Positions 8,340 through 16,417 of a stretch of DNA of 64,000 bases are shown here, one piece after another. The notes beneath the pieces are model-generated. The model did no database searches, was not told the origin of the DNA, and worked only from the letters and a program-made list of their open reading frames with translations. Source of the stretch: Bin87 sp965217175. GTDB lineage: Bacteria; Chloroflexota; Dehalococcoidia; Lucifugimonadales; UBA3495. Where the stretch lies: assembly GCA_965217175.1 (NCBI GenBank), contig OZ244251.1:2356001-2420000 (forward strand). The letters are read 5' to 3'. The first letter of the stretch is position 1; the number at the start of each line of letters is the position of its first letter. The translations under genes were made by a program, and so were the position numbers.

Positions 8340-9158
8340 TTGATCAAAGACCCGGATTTGTCGATTTCGGCGGCCATAAATCTCTTCGTGGATCACCTCA
8401 AAAACAGCAAGCAGGTGTTACAGGGACAACAGGAGCTACTCAGGTTCCAGTCACGGGTGGGACGGGATAAAGTTATTGGAACTCTGCATGCGATTGAAGT
8501 TGGTGAATACGCCAAGTGGACCACCGAGAACGTGGAAGACCCAGCGACGCGTCTGGATCCAGTCAAGAAATTCCTGACGTTCGCAAACCGCCAGGGTTGG
8601 ACTGAGATCAGCCTGGCCAGATATGCAGCAGCACCGCGCCGCCAACGCCGCCGGGTCCACAGCTCCGGTCTGAGCGCATCGTCGGGCGGGGCGCCGACGG
8701 CTCGGCTGAGCGAGGAACGCCACAACGAGCTACAGGCTGAGTTGGAACGGTTGCGAAACGAGGTTCCGCGAATACGAGAGGCGATTCGATTGGCCCGAGC
8801 CGACGGGGACGTACGCGAGAACTCGCCATTGGATGCCGCCCGAGAGCAGCAGCAATTCACCGAACGACGGATTCGTCAGTTGCAAAACGATCTCGCCCGG
8901 GTTGAAATCGTGGATGCTGCCAACGCCGACACCGAGAAGGTGAGTATCGGATCCCGCGTTACCCTGCAAGACATGACGCTCCTGACGCGGCGGATATTTA
9001 CGCTGGTTGATATCCGGGAGGCGGACGTATCCGCCGGCAAGATTTCGACAGTTTCGCCCATAGGCCAAGCTTTGATGGGGCGTTCGGCAGGTGATGAACT
9101 TACCATCAACACCCCCAGCGGATCGGTCCAACTCCGCATAGAAGGTATCGGGGGATAG
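8340..9158 (+). CDS. Gre-type transcript cleavage factor with long N-terminal extension
   Basis: A protein of 272 residues, where GreA is usually near 158. Residues 123-272 match GreA/GreB: a coiled coil whose tip GDVREN carries Asp157 and Glu160, the two acidic residues that enter the RNA polymerase secondary channel, followed by the FKBP-like C-terminal domain (SIGSRVTLQ, SPIGQALMG). Residues 1-98 form a helical-looking region unlike standard Gre, joined by a basic linker, RRQRRR at 100-105. TTG start at 8340 with GGGAGGA about 6 bases upstream; the in-frame stretch from 8181 has no ribosome site and crosses the promoter. It probably rescues backtracked polymerase; the extension's role is unknown. 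Confidence 0.82.
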   Translation: MIKDPDLSISAAINLFVDHLKNSKQVLQGQQELLRFQSRVGRDKVIGTLHAIEVGEYAKWTTENVEDPATRLDPVKKFLTFANRQGWTEISLARYAAAPRRQRRRVHSSGLSASSGGAPTARLSEERHNELQAELERLRNEVPRIREAIRLARADGDVRENSPLDAAREQQQFTERRIRQLQNDLARVEIVDAANADTEKVSIGSRVTLQDMTLLTRRIFTLVDIREADVSAGKISTVSPIGQALMGRSAGDELTINTPSGSVQLRIEGIGG

Positions 9159-9161
9159 CGA

Positions 9162-9192
9162 TCTGGCGGCACGTACACGGTGCGCCGCCAGA
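9162..9192. terminator. Hairpin between convergent genes
   Basis: A perfect 9-bp inverted repeat (TCTGGCGGC at 9162-9170 with GCCGCCAGA at 9184-9192) lies exactly between the convergent Gre-type and peroxiredoxin genes. No T-run follows on either strand, so termination strength is uncertain. Confidence 0.5.
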
Positions 9193-9201
9193 CTGCAACG
9201 G

Positions 9202-9666
9202 TTAGGACAGGTCGGCTACGGCCTGCAGGATGGTTTCCGGATCGGGCAGGATTCCCGGTTCGTACAGTTCCCGATAGCGGATAACGCCCTCGCGGTCAAC
9301 TATGATGACAGCGCGTGTGCCGGCGCCGCGTTCTTCGTTCCAAAGGTCATAAGAACGGGTCACCTGGCCTTTGGGGTGCCAATCGGATAGCTCGGGGTAA
9401 GGCAGCCCGCCCATGGAAGTAGTCCAGGCACGGTGGGCGGCTACGTGGTCACAACTGATGCCCAAAACCTGGGCATTTTGCTCCTCGAAACGGGCGTTGA
9501 AGCGCCGGAACGAGGTAGCCTGATCCGTTCAACCACCGGTGAAGTCCAGCACGTGGAACGATAGCACCACCGCTTGGGTGCCCCGATAGCTGCTCAATGT
9601 GACGTCGCCGTGATTGGGCGATGGTAGGGTGAAATCGTTGGCCGCATCGCCAATTTGACCTGGCAT
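9202..9666 (-). CDS. Selenocysteine-containing peroxiredoxin (TGA = Sec46)
   Basis: Reduces hydroperoxides through an active-site selenol/thiol. Read through one in-frame TGA (9531-9529), the frame gives 154 residues. It begins MPGQIGDAANDFTLPS, continues VVLSFHVLDFTGG, then position 46 is the TGA, and the rest (TDQATSFRRF, GISCDH, GTRAVIIVDREG) is a normal AhpC/TSA C-terminal half. In this family the peroxidatic cysteine stands exactly where the TGA falls, after the DFT strand. ATG at 9666 has AGGAG 7 bases upstream. A stem-loop begins 14 bases after the TGA. A conventional annotation would call only the 3' 87-codon piece. selA, selB and selC are not in the window. The alternative is a pseudogene or base error at this one codon. 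Confidence 0.85.
9483..9515 (-). promoter_or_regulatory. Candidate bacterial SECIS element
   Basis: Downstream of the TGA in mRNA sense, a lower stem CCUCG/CGAGG (5 bp), an internal loop, an upper stem GGCG/CGCC (4 bp) and a 6-base apical loop CUUCAA form one hairpin. The apical loop starts 27 bases after the TGA, within the spacing known for bacterial SECIS. A G opens the loop only if the last G-C pair is open. It lies in coding sequence, as bacterial SECIS elements do. Confidence 0.65.
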
Positions 9667-9749
9667 TGATATTCTCCTGGGTACGATCAAGGCACGATGG
9701 CCGCGCTGTTATGTCAGCGGCCTGCACTCTGACCGGTAGATTTGGCGGA

Positions 9750-9755
9750 ATTATA
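9750..9755 (-). promoter_or_regulatory. -10 element for the peroxiredoxin gene
   Basis: A perfect minus-strand TATAAT lies about 85 bases ahead of the ATG at 9666. No clear -35 is seen 17 bases upstream. Confidence 0.4.
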
Positions 9756-9819
9756 CCGCACAGGCCCGGTGGAGGCGAATAGCGGGAGATGCCGCCCCGG
9801 CATGCGGTTGGAAGTCGCA

Positions 9820-9828
9820 TGCTATACT
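9820..9828 (+). promoter_or_regulatory. Extended -10 promoter for the MBL exonuclease gene
   Basis: TGC-TATACT lies 36 bases before the GTG at 9865. This supports the late start over the upstream TTG and ATG choices. Confidence 0.45.
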
Positions 9829-9864
9829 TCGCCGAGTTGGTTTTTTGTTGGTCCGGTAGCAGCA

Positions 9865-10878
9865 GTGGAAGTAGTATTTAACAGGGGCGTATATCTGCCC
9901 GGGCTTGATCTTTGGTTGGACGCGCTACGCAAGCAACCGTCGTCGGTCATTTCGCACGCACATTCGGACCACACGGCCCGACACGAGCGGCCCATCCTCA
10001 CGCATGGCACCAGACTGCTGTTGGGTGATTATCTGCGCCGGTCTGATCCGGTGGAACTCGCTTATGGGGAAGTGCTGGAGGCGGCGAATTACACGCTTTC
10101 GCTGTTTCCCGCCGGGCACTGCCTGGGTTCCGCTCAGACGCTGGTGACACAGAAATCAACGGGGGAACGGTTGCTGTATACCGGGGATATTAAGGTGCAA
10201 CCGTCTCCAATCAACGAACCCCTGGAGTCGGTACCATGCGACACGCTGGTCATCGAGTCCACGTATGGCCGCCCCGATTACGTGTTTCCGAAGCAGGACG
10301 AATCCGTTGCCACGGCGGTGCAGGTGATCAGACAGTGGCTGGATCAGGGGGCGATGCCGGTAGTACTGGGCTGGCGGTTGGGAAAGGCTCAGGAGGTGTT
10401 GCATCATTTGCTGGCCGCTGGTTTTCAGGTAGCGTGTGAAGATGGGATATTTGACGTAACCGGAAAATATGTTGAGGCGGGAGTCACTTTCCTCGACCAT
10501 TATCGGTGTTTCGACGGCGAGCATCACGAAGGTGAAGTTTGGTTGTTTCCGCCCGGACGTCGTTCTCGGGAGCAGATCCGGCAACATGCACCGCCCGGTC
10601 GTCCGGTTCGATATCTGGAACTCACTGGGTGGGCTGCCGGCAGCGGATCCAAACCGTGGGGGAACGGCCGGCCGGGCGACGCAAGCATTCCATACAGCGA
10701 CCACGCGGATTTCAACGACCTCATCGGATACGTTCAAGCGGTAAACCCGCAGCGGGTATTTACGGTGTTCGGGTTTCCGGATCTGGCGGAAGGGTTGCGG
10801 TCGATGGGTTACCACGCGACTCACCTGGGTCCGAACGCGGCGCCGGAAGACCTGTCTTACCAAATGCCTTTGCTGTGA
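9865..10878 (+). CDS. Beta-CASP/metallo-beta-lactamase exonuclease-like protein
   Basis: A predicted zinc-dependent nuclease related to the MBL-fold exonucleases linked with DNA ligase/helicase genes and to CPSF73/YSH1-like proteins. The metal motif HAHSDH is at residues 31-36. A second metal histidine is in FPAGHCLGSAQ, followed by LYTGDIK with the bridging aspartate, ESTYGRP and a late SDHAD. GTG at 9865 is chosen because the family starts just before the GVYLPGLDLWLDA strand and an extended -10 lies at 9820-9828; an ATG at 9802 and a TTG at 9742 are possible. The usual ligase and helicase partners are not next to it. Confidence 0.82.
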   Translation: MEVVFNRGVYLPGLDLWLDALRKQPSSVISHAHSDHTARHERPILTHGTRLLLGDYLRRSDPVELAYGEVLEAANYTLSLFPAGHCLGSAQTLVTQKSTGERLLYTGDIKVQPSPINEPLESVPCDTLVIESTYGRPDYVFPKQDESVATAVQVIRQWLDQGAMPVVLGWRLGKAQEVLHHLLAAGFQVACEDGIFDVTGKYVEAGVTFLDHYRCFDGEHHEGEVWLFPPGRRSREQIRQHAPPGRPVRYLELTGWAAGSGSKPWGNGRPGDASIPYSDHADFNDLIGYVQAVNPQRVFTVFGFPDLAEGLRSMGYHATHLGPNAAPEDLSYQMPLL

Positions 10879-10883
10879 ATACA

Positions 10884-10922
10884 AAGCCCCTCTTCAATTT
10901 GAAGAGGGGCTTATCACCCGGG
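10884..10922. terminator. Bidirectional hairpin terminator
   Basis: A perfect 12-bp stem (AAGCCCCTCTTC at 10884-10895 with its complement at 10911-10922) lies between the convergent exonuclease and leuA genes. The A/T bases on both flanks give weak U-tracts in either direction. Confidence 0.75.
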
Positions 10923-10935
10923 GATATCGGGTTGA

Positions 10936-12495
10936 CTAGTCGGGCGTGGATCCTACTGCGGGCAGCGATTCAGCCTCGTCAGCCGCCAGCATCCGATTCA
11001 CGGCGCTGAGGTAGGCCTGGGCGCTGGCCACGATGATATCGGTGGACGCGCTGCGACCCGAGAACACCCTGCCGGCGTTTTCGATACGCATGGTCACTGA
11101 ACCCACCGAATCCAGTCCCTCGCTAACCGCCTGGACCTGGAAGTCGGCCAGCGTGGTGCTGCATCCGATGACGCGGTCGATGGCCCGGCACACGGCATCG
11201 ACCGGACCGTTGCCGGTGGATGCGTCGGTGAGGAAGGTTCCATCAGGCCCGATGAGCCGGACAGTGGCCGTGGGGATGTCCTTGTCGCCGCCGGTGAAGT
11301 GCACCGTGTCCAGCGAGAAGGTTATGGGTTCGGAAGCGGTGCGGTTCTCCTCGTCCATGAGGATTTCGAGGTCGCGGTCGGTAACCTCGTTCTTCTTGTC
11401 GGCCAATTCGAGGAAACGTTGGTAAACACCGGTAACCTCTTCGCGGTCGAGGGAATAACCCAATAATTCCAGGCGAGCCTGCAGCCCGGCGCGACCGCTG
11501 AGTTTACCCAGCACCAACTGGACTTCGGGCGGCAATCCGACCCGCTCAGGGCTCATAACCTCGTAGGTGGAACGATCCTTCAAAACGCCATCCTGGTGGA
11601 TGCCGGAGGCGTGTCGGAAGGCGTTTTCGCCCACGATGGCTTTGTTAGCCTGAACGCTCATACCGGTTATCCGACTGACGAGGCGGCTCGCCGCGTAAAT
11701 CTGGGTGGTGTCGATGTTGAGTTCGACGCCGAAGAGGTCCTTGCGAGTGTCCAGAGCCATGATGATTTCTTCGAGGGAGGCGTTCCCGGCGCGTTCGCCG
11801 ATACCGTTGATGCAACCCTCCACCTGGCGGGCGCCGACTTCGATGGCGGCCAGGCTGTTGGAAACCGCCAGGCCCAGATCGTTGTGGCAATGGACGGACA
11901 GCGTAACGCCTTCGATTCCCGGGACGTACAGCTGGATGTCTCGCAACATTGCCTGGAAGTCCGAAGGGATGGCGTACCCTACGGTATCGGCGATGTTGAT
12001 GGTTTTGGCGCCGGATTTGATCACCTCTTCCAGCATCCTATAGAGGTAATCGGGATTGGTTCGCGTGGCGTCCATGGGCGAGAACTCGACGTCGTCGCAA
12101 TAGGACTTGGCCCGGGCGACCATTTCCACCGCCATAGTCATCACGTCTTCGCGATCTTTTCTCAGCTGGTGCATCTGATGGATTTCAGACGAAGACAGGA
12201 AAACGTGGATGCGTGGGCTGTCGGCGTCTTTGATGGCGTTCCACGCGGCGTCTACGTCACCGGCCACGGCGCGGGACAGCGAGCAAATTACCGGCCCGTG
12301 GACTTCCTGGGCAATCCGTTGCACAGCCTGGAAGTCGCCGGGTGAACTGGCGGCGAAACCGGCCTCGATGATGTCAACCTTGAGCCGGGCCAACTGGCGG
12401 GCGATTTGCAGTTTTTCGTCGACAGTCATGCCAATGCCGGCCGACTGTTCTCCATCGCGGAGCGTGGTATCCAGAAATTTTACTTGTGTGGTCAT
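10936..12495 (-). CDS. leuA: 2-isopropylmalate synthase LeuA
   Basis: Condenses acetyl-CoA with 2-oxoisovalerate, the first committed step to leucine. The DRE-TIM barrel starts FLDTTLRDGEQSAG, with VHCHNDLG holding metal-binding histidines and NGIGERAGN following. The C-terminal LeuA dimer regulatory domain (from about residue 380), which normally binds leucine for feedback inhibition, is present. 519 residues is full length. AAGGA sits 6 bases before the ATG and is the target of the leader-peptide segment described separately. It is the last gene of the ilvB-ilvN-ilvC-leuA set; leuB, leuC and leuD are not in the window. Confidence 0.96.
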   Translation of the reverse strand: MTTQVKFLDTTLRDGEQSAGIGMTVDEKLQIARQLARLKVDIIEAGFAASSPGDFQAVQRIAQEVHGPVICSLSRAVAGDVDAAWNAIKDADSPRIHVFLSSSEIHQMHQLRKDREDVMTMAVEMVARAKSYCDDVEFSPMDATRTNPDYLYRMLEEVIKSGAKTINIADTVGYAIPSDFQAMLRDIQLYVPGIEGVTLSVHCHNDLGLAVSNSLAAIEVGARQVEGCINGIGERAGNASLEEIIMALDTRKDLFGVELNIDTTQIYAASRLVSRITGMSVQANKAIVGENAFRHASGIHQDGVLKDRSTYEVMSPERVGLPPEVQLVLGKLSGRAGLQARLELLGYSLDREEVTGVYQRFLELADKKNEVTDRDLEILMDEENRTASEPITFSLDTVHFTGGDKDIPTATVRLIGPDGTFLTDASTGNGPVDAVCRAIDRVIGCSTTLADFQVQAVSEGLDSVGSVTMRIENAGRVFSGRSASTDIIVASAQAYLSAVNRMLAADEAESLPAVGSTPD

Positions 12496-12501
12496 AATGG
12501 T

Positions 12502-12585
12502 TCCTTTCCCTCCGAAAGGTGCAGGCGTGTCCCCAGATGGGGCAGATCAAGGTTGCCCGTTACGCACGGGTCGTCCGGGAAAGGA
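12502..12585 (-). promoter_or_regulatory. Candidate translational attenuator of leuA
   Basis: In mRNA sense the leuA ribosome-binding region GGGAAAGGA (12510-12502) has two possible partners. One is CCTTTC immediately upstream (12519-12514), forming a 6-bp hairpin. The other is a perfect 9-base complement, TCCTTTCCC (12585-12577), inside codons 30-32 of the leader peptide. A ribosome stalled on the leader's Leu/Val codons would cover the distant partner. There is no U-run, so control of translation is more likely than termination. Confidence 0.5.
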
Positions 12586-12673
12586 CGGGCAGGCACACGC
12601 AGTCCACCGCAACCAGCCCTGCCAAGACCAGTCTGCGATGGTGAACTGCTCTGCACAGTACCTCCATGCCCAT
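12560..12673 (-). CDS. Putative branched-chain amino acid leader peptide before leuA
   Basis: A 37-codon ORF with a strong AGGAGGTGA box and an ATG at 12673, ending at TAA 12562-12560, in the 249-base gap between ilvC and leuA. Thirteen of 37 residues are Leu or Val, clustered as LVLAGLVAV and VCLPVL; there is no Ile. It has no domain and is too short for an enzyme. The nucleotides of its V-L-S codons are complementary to the leuA ribosome-binding site, so I infer a regulatory leader. A 62-codon frame from 12680 overlaps it, but its GTG lies inside the Shine-Dalgarno box and is rejected. Confidence 0.6.
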   Translation of the reverse strand: MGMEVLCRAVHHRRLVLAGLVAVDCVCLPVLSRTTRA

Positions 12674-12744
12674 TTGTCACCTCCTGGGAGTGTGTGGTAG
12701 CGAGATTGCCACGGTACGCTCGCGAAGCCGCCAGGTGTTATGAA

Positions 12745-13752
12745 TCACTCGATTTCGCGGGGATTGAGCCAGGGCATTATTTCACGCAGCCCGCGGCCCA
12801 CTTCGTGGATTCGGCTGGTGCGGGCTTCCTGGCGCAACCGCAGGAAATTGTGGCGACCCTCGTCGCATTCGGACATCCATTCCTTGGCGAACGCGCCGCT
12901 CTGAATGTCGTCGAGGACGCGGTGCATGTTGCTGCGGACGTTTTCGTCAATGACGCGGTTGCCGCGGGTCAGGTCGCCATACTCGGCGGTGTCGCTGACG
13001 GAATAACGCATGTAGTTGAACCCGCCCTGCTGGATGAGGTCAACGATCATCTTGAGTTCGTGGAGGCATTCGAAGTAGGCAATTTCGGGCGGATATCCCC
13101 GTTCCACCAGCGTTTCGAAAGCCATATTGATGAGCGACGTAACGCCTCCGCACAATACTGACTGTTCGCCGAAGAGGTCGCTTTCGGTTTCGTCTTTGAA
13201 GGTGGTTTCCAGGACTCCGGCCTTGGCGCAACCGATGCCGGCCGCGTATGCCAGGCCAATTTCCTTGGCGTTGCCGGTGGCATCCTGATGCACTGCGAGC
13301 AAACAGGGGACGCCGATGCCTTCCTGGACAAAATGCTCACGCATCCGGTGACCGGGAGCCTTGGGCGCGATCATCAGCACGTCCACGGAGGGTGGCGGTG
13401 CAACAAACCCGTAGTGGATGGTGAATCCGTGGGCGAACATGAGAGCGGCGCCGGGTCCGAGGTTGGGTTGAATCTCGTCGCGGTATACGTCCTTCTGCAC
13501 GTGGTCGGGGACGGCAACCATGATTACGTCAGATGCTTTGGTTACTTCGGCCACGCTGTCGACGGTAAGGCCGGCGTTGCGTGCGTTTTCACGGCTGGGG
13601 CTACCTTCGTAGAGGCCAACCATAACGTTTACACCGCTGTCGTAGAGGTTTAGCGCGTGGGCGTGTCCCTGACTGCCGTAGCCGATGATTCCGACAGTCT
13701 TGCCGTCTAATCTCGACAGGTTGGCGTCTTTTTCGGTATAGATATTAACCAT
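12745..13752 (-). CDS. ilvC: Ketol-acid reductoisomerase IlvC
   Basis: Isomerises and reduces acetolactate or acetohydroxybutyrate with NAD(P)H, the second common step to Val, Leu and Ile. The 335-residue length is that of class I enzymes. The N-terminal Rossmann motif GIIGYGSQGHAHALNL binds the cofactor, and the C-terminal knotted domain carries the metal-binding DETESDLFGEQ and the ECLHELKMIVDLI helix. It lies 54 bases after ilvN on the same strand, in pathway order. Confidence 0.97.
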   Translation of the reverse strand: MVNIYTEKDANLSRLDGKTVGIIGYGSQGHAHALNLYDSGVNVMVGLYEGSPSRENARNAGLTVDSVAEVTKASDVIMVAVPDHVQKDVYRDEIQPNLGPGAALMFAHGFTIHYGFVAPPPSVDVLMIAPKAPGHRMREHFVQEGIGVPCLLAVHQDATGNAKEIGLAYAAGIGCAKAGVLETTFKDETESDLFGEQSVLCGGVTSLINMAFETLVERGYPPEIAYFECLHELKMIVDLIQQGGFNYMRYSVSDTAEYGDLTRGNRVIDENVRSNMHRVLDDIQSGAFAKEWMSECDEGRHNFLRLRQEARTSRIHEVGRGLREIMPWLNPREIE

Positions 13753-13806
13753 GCTTAAATGTCCTTTGATCCTTGCCGTGAAGTGTCTGGAGTAAGTGGG
13801 AATGCA

Positions 13807-14409
13807 CTAAACGCCTTCGTAATGCCCCGGTTGATAACGGGAGGAGCCGACTGACGTGACGCCATTGCGCCCGTACTGTTCGTACTTGGCGCCCACATCG
13901 TCGCTGATGCGGCCCTCGGCCTTTCCGCGAACCATTGCCACCCGACCGGTGCGCATGAGCTCCAGGATGCCGAAGGGACGGAGCAGGTCGTAGAGGGCGT
14001 CGATCTTGTCCTCTTCTCCAGTGGTTTCGATAACCAGGGAACGGGCGCCGACGTCGACGACCTTGGCGCGGAAGAGGTTTGCCATCTCCAGGATTTCGCT
14101 GCGGTTGGTTGGGGTTGCGCGCACCTTGATGAGGGCCAACTCGCGGGCGACCACGTCCTCAGCGGAAATGTTGGAGACTTTCACTACGTCGATCAGTTTG
14201 TCCAGCTGGCGAGTGGCCTGTTCTACCGTGTACTGGTCGCCGGTTACCACGAAGGTGAGGCGCGACAGACCCTTCTGTTCGCTGGCGCCCACTGCCAGGC
14301 TGGCAATGTTGAAGCCGCGGCGTCGGAAGAGACTAGCCACCCTGGTGAGAACACCGGGGCGATCCTGAACCAGTGCGATGATGGTGTGCTGGGTACTATG
14401 CTGATTCAA
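13807..14409 (-). CDS. ilvN: Acetolactate synthase small (regulatory) subunit
   Basis: A 200-residue partner of IlvB that stimulates it and mediates valine feedback. The N-terminal ACT domain is clear (ALVQDRPGVLTRVASLFRRR), and the C-terminal ALS_ss domain follows (ARELALIKVRA, FRAKVVDVG, LRPFGILELMRTGRVAM). The length is closer to IlvH-type subunits. The start overlaps the end of ilvB by 14 bases, so the two are translationally coupled and expected at similar levels. Confidence 0.96.
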   Translation of the reverse strand: MNQHSTQHTIIALVQDRPGVLTRVASLFRRRGFNIASLAVGASEQKGLSRLTFVVTGDQYTVEQATRQLDKLIDVVKVSNISAEDVVARELALIKVRATPTNRSEILEMANLFRAKVVDVGARSLVIETTGEEDKIDALYDLLRPFGILELMRTGRVAMVRGKAEGRISDDVGAKYEQYGRNGVTSVGSSRYQPGHYEGV

Positions 14410-16102
14410 CGCTCACCCCCTTGACATACGGCTGTTCCAACATTTCGTTCACCGATTCCCCGGCGGGAATCATGGGGAAGACGAACTCGTCTTCCTTGAC
14501 CACGAAATCGACTACTACCGGCCCGGGAGTTTCCATGGCCTCCTGAATCGCACCGGCCACTTCCCGCTGTTCGGTAACGCGGATGCCGCGAATACCGTAC
14601 GCTTCGGCCAGTTTTACGAAATCGGGATTGCCGCTGTAGATGGTGGCAAAGAAATCTTTGTCATAGAAGAAGTCCTGCCACTGGCGGACCATACCCAGGG
14701 AACCGTTGTTCAGAATAGCGAATTTCACCTCGATGTTGTTCTCGGCGGCGGTTGCCAGGTCGCACAACGTCATCTGGAACCCGCCGTCTCCGGCGATGGA
14801 CCAAACCGTTTTGTCTGGACGACCCACCTTGGCGCCCAGCGCCGCCGGAACCTCAAAGCCCATGGCTCCGCTGCCGCCCGAGGTGATGAGGGAGTTGGGT
14901 TCATTGTAGCCGTAATGCTGGGCCGCCCACATTTGATGCTGGCCCACGCCGGTAACTATGATGGAGTTGCCCCCGGTGGCGTCGGAAAGTTCTTTCAATA
15001 CCTGCTGCGGGAGCAGGACATCGGACTCCCGGATGAACAAAGAGGGATGCTGTGATCGCAACTGGTCAGTTTCCTGCATCCAGTCCAGATGAACGGTGGA
15101 ATTTACATGGGGAATCAAGGCACGCAACGATGCCTTCAGGTCACCGAGCACCGGTGCGTCGGCGATGATGTTCTTGTTGAATTCGGACGGGTCAATGTCG
15201 CAATGAATGATTTTGGCATGGGGAGCGAAATCGGCAATGCGGCCGGTAACGCGGTCATCGAACCGGGCGCCCAGAGCGATCACGAGGTCGGAGCGATCGA
15301 TGGCGAGGCTGGCGTAGGCCATGCCGTGCATTCCGGGCATACCGAGGTTCAGAACATGGTCGGTGGGCAATGAACCGATGCCCAGCAGCGTGGTGATCAC
15401 CGGAATCTGGGCCTTTTCGGCCAGTTCCCGGAGTTCATCCCACGCCCGGGAAATCAGTACGCCGTGACCGGCAAGGATGATGGGACGCTCGGCCTGATTG
15501 ATCAACCTGGCGGCCGCAACAACCTGTTCGGGTTCCGGATCACCGGGTGGGTTGTAACCGGGCAGGTCCACCTCGCTGGGCCATTCGAACTCGATGGTTT
15601 CGCCGGCCAGCACGTCCTTTGGAATGTCGATCAAAATGGGACCGGGCCGCCCAGTGCGCGCTATGTAGAAAGCTTCCTTGATTGCCGGCGCTATGTCACG
15701 GACGTCCAGCACCAGGTAGTTATGCTTGGTTACGGGCAGCGTGATTCCCGTGATGTCGGTTTCCTGGAAAGCGTCTCGGCCGATGGCCGGGCGCGGCACC
15801 TGTCCGGTGATGCACACGATGGGCACGGAGTCCATCTGGGCCGACGCCAAGCCGGTAACCAGGTTGGTTGCGCCGGGACCAGAGGTAGCGGAACAAACAC
15901 CGACCTTGCCGGTGGCTCGGGCGTATCCGTCGGCGGCCATGGCGGCAGCCTGTTCGTGGCGTACCAGGATGTGGCGAAGTTGGGGGTAACCGGAGAGTGC
16001 GCCGTAGAACGGCAATACAGCCCCGCCAGGCAGCCCGAAAATCGTGTCCACACCCTCTTTGATAAGGCTTTCGCAAACAATCTGCGCGCCAGTTAGTTGC
16101 AT
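14396..16102 (-). CDS. ilvB: Acetolactate synthase large (catalytic) subunit
   Basis: A TPP- and FAD-dependent enzyme that joins two pyruvates, or pyruvate and 2-oxobutyrate, at the head of branched-chain synthesis. 568 residues. The N-terminal pyrimidine-binding domain has FGLPGGAVLPFY with the catalytic glutamate in RHEQAAAMAADGYAR. The C-terminal TPP motif is GDGGFQM to NNGSLGMV. ATG at 16102 has AGGAG 9 bases upstream; the longer frame to 16231 runs back through the T-box terminator and is rejected. First gene of the ilvB-ilvN-ilvC-leuA operon. Confidence 0.97.
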   Translation of the reverse strand: MQLTGAQIVCESLIKEGVDTIFGLPGGAVLPFYGALSGYPQLRHILVRHEQAAAMAADGYARATGKVGVCSATSGPGATNLVTGLASAQMDSVPIVCITGQVPRPAIGRDAFQETDITGITLPVTKHNYLVLDVRDIAPAIKEAFYIARTGRPGPILIDIPKDVLAGETIEFEWPSEVDLPGYNPPGDPEPEQVVAAARLINQAERPIILAGHGVLISRAWDELRELAEKAQIPVITTLLGIGSLPTDHVLNLGMPGMHGMAYASLAIDRSDLVIALGARFDDRVTGRIADFAPHAKIIHCDIDPSEFNKNIIADAPVLGDLKASLRALIPHVNSTVHLDWMQETDQLRSQHPSLFIRESDVLLPQQVLKELSDATGGNSIIVTGVGQHQMWAAQHYGYNEPNSLITSGGSGAMGFEVPAALGAKVGRPDKTVWSIAGDGGFQMTLCDLATAAENNIEVKFAILNNGSLGMVRQWQDFFYDKDFFATIYSGNPDFVKLAEAYGIRGIRVTEQREVAGAIQEAMETPGPVVVDFVVKEDEFVFPMIPAGESVNEMLEQPYVKGVSVESA

Positions 16103-16144
16103 TATCGGATTCTCCTGTAGGGCCGATAGAATCTGGGATTCATC

Positions 16145-16411
16145 GGGGCAAAAATAAACCCCGACCCCGAAGGGACGGGTTTTCGGTGCCCGCGGTACCA
16201 CCCTTCTTTCCCGATTGGCCTGGGAAGCCAACAGGACTCTTGTACACAGCCATTATCGGGGCCGACCCGCTCGCCCTACACGCGCTGGATTCAGCGTTTC
16301 AGGCGGGTCGCTCCGGGGCGAGTTCAGGTCTTATTGCCACCGGCTTTCACCAACCGCCGGCTCTCTACGGGCGTACCGACCTTACTACTCCCCATCTTAG
16401 CGAAGAGTTGC
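16145..16411 (-). ncRNA. T-box riboswitch, probably leucine-specific
   Basis: A leader RNA that senses uncharged tRNA and controls read-through into ilvB. The hallmark AGGGTGGTACCGCGG lies in mRNA sense within 16204-16185. Stem I features upstream include an AGUA-type segment and GGUGAAAGCC. The likely specifier is CUC (Leu) at 16322-16320 in the CUGAACUCGCC context. A rho-independent terminator follows at 16182-16150. A well-placed promoter at 16446-16418 gives a start near 16411. Confidence 0.92.
16150..16182 (-). terminator. T-box rho-independent terminator
   Basis: In mRNA sense, CCCGUCCC and GGGUCGGG pair around a UUCG tetraloop with one U-U mismatch, followed by GUUUAUUUUU. It is the terminator arm that competes with the T-box antiterminator 48 bases before ilvB. 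Confidence 0.88.
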
Positions 16412-16417
16412 CGATAA

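Noticed and set aside
9449..9820. A 123-codon minus-strand ORF over the peroxiredoxin 5' half
   Set aside because: It is out of frame with the clear peroxiredoxin N-terminus and its translation has no domain; the TGA read-through frame explains the region.
12492..12680. A 62-codon ORF ending in an ATGA overlap with leuA
   Set aside because: Its GTG lies inside the AGGAGGTGA box of the leader peptide, so it has no ribosome site of its own; the ATG at 12673 fits better.
16103..16231. A 43-codon N-terminal extension of ilvB
   Set aside because: It would translate through the T-box antiterminator and terminator; ATG 16102 has its own ribosome site.
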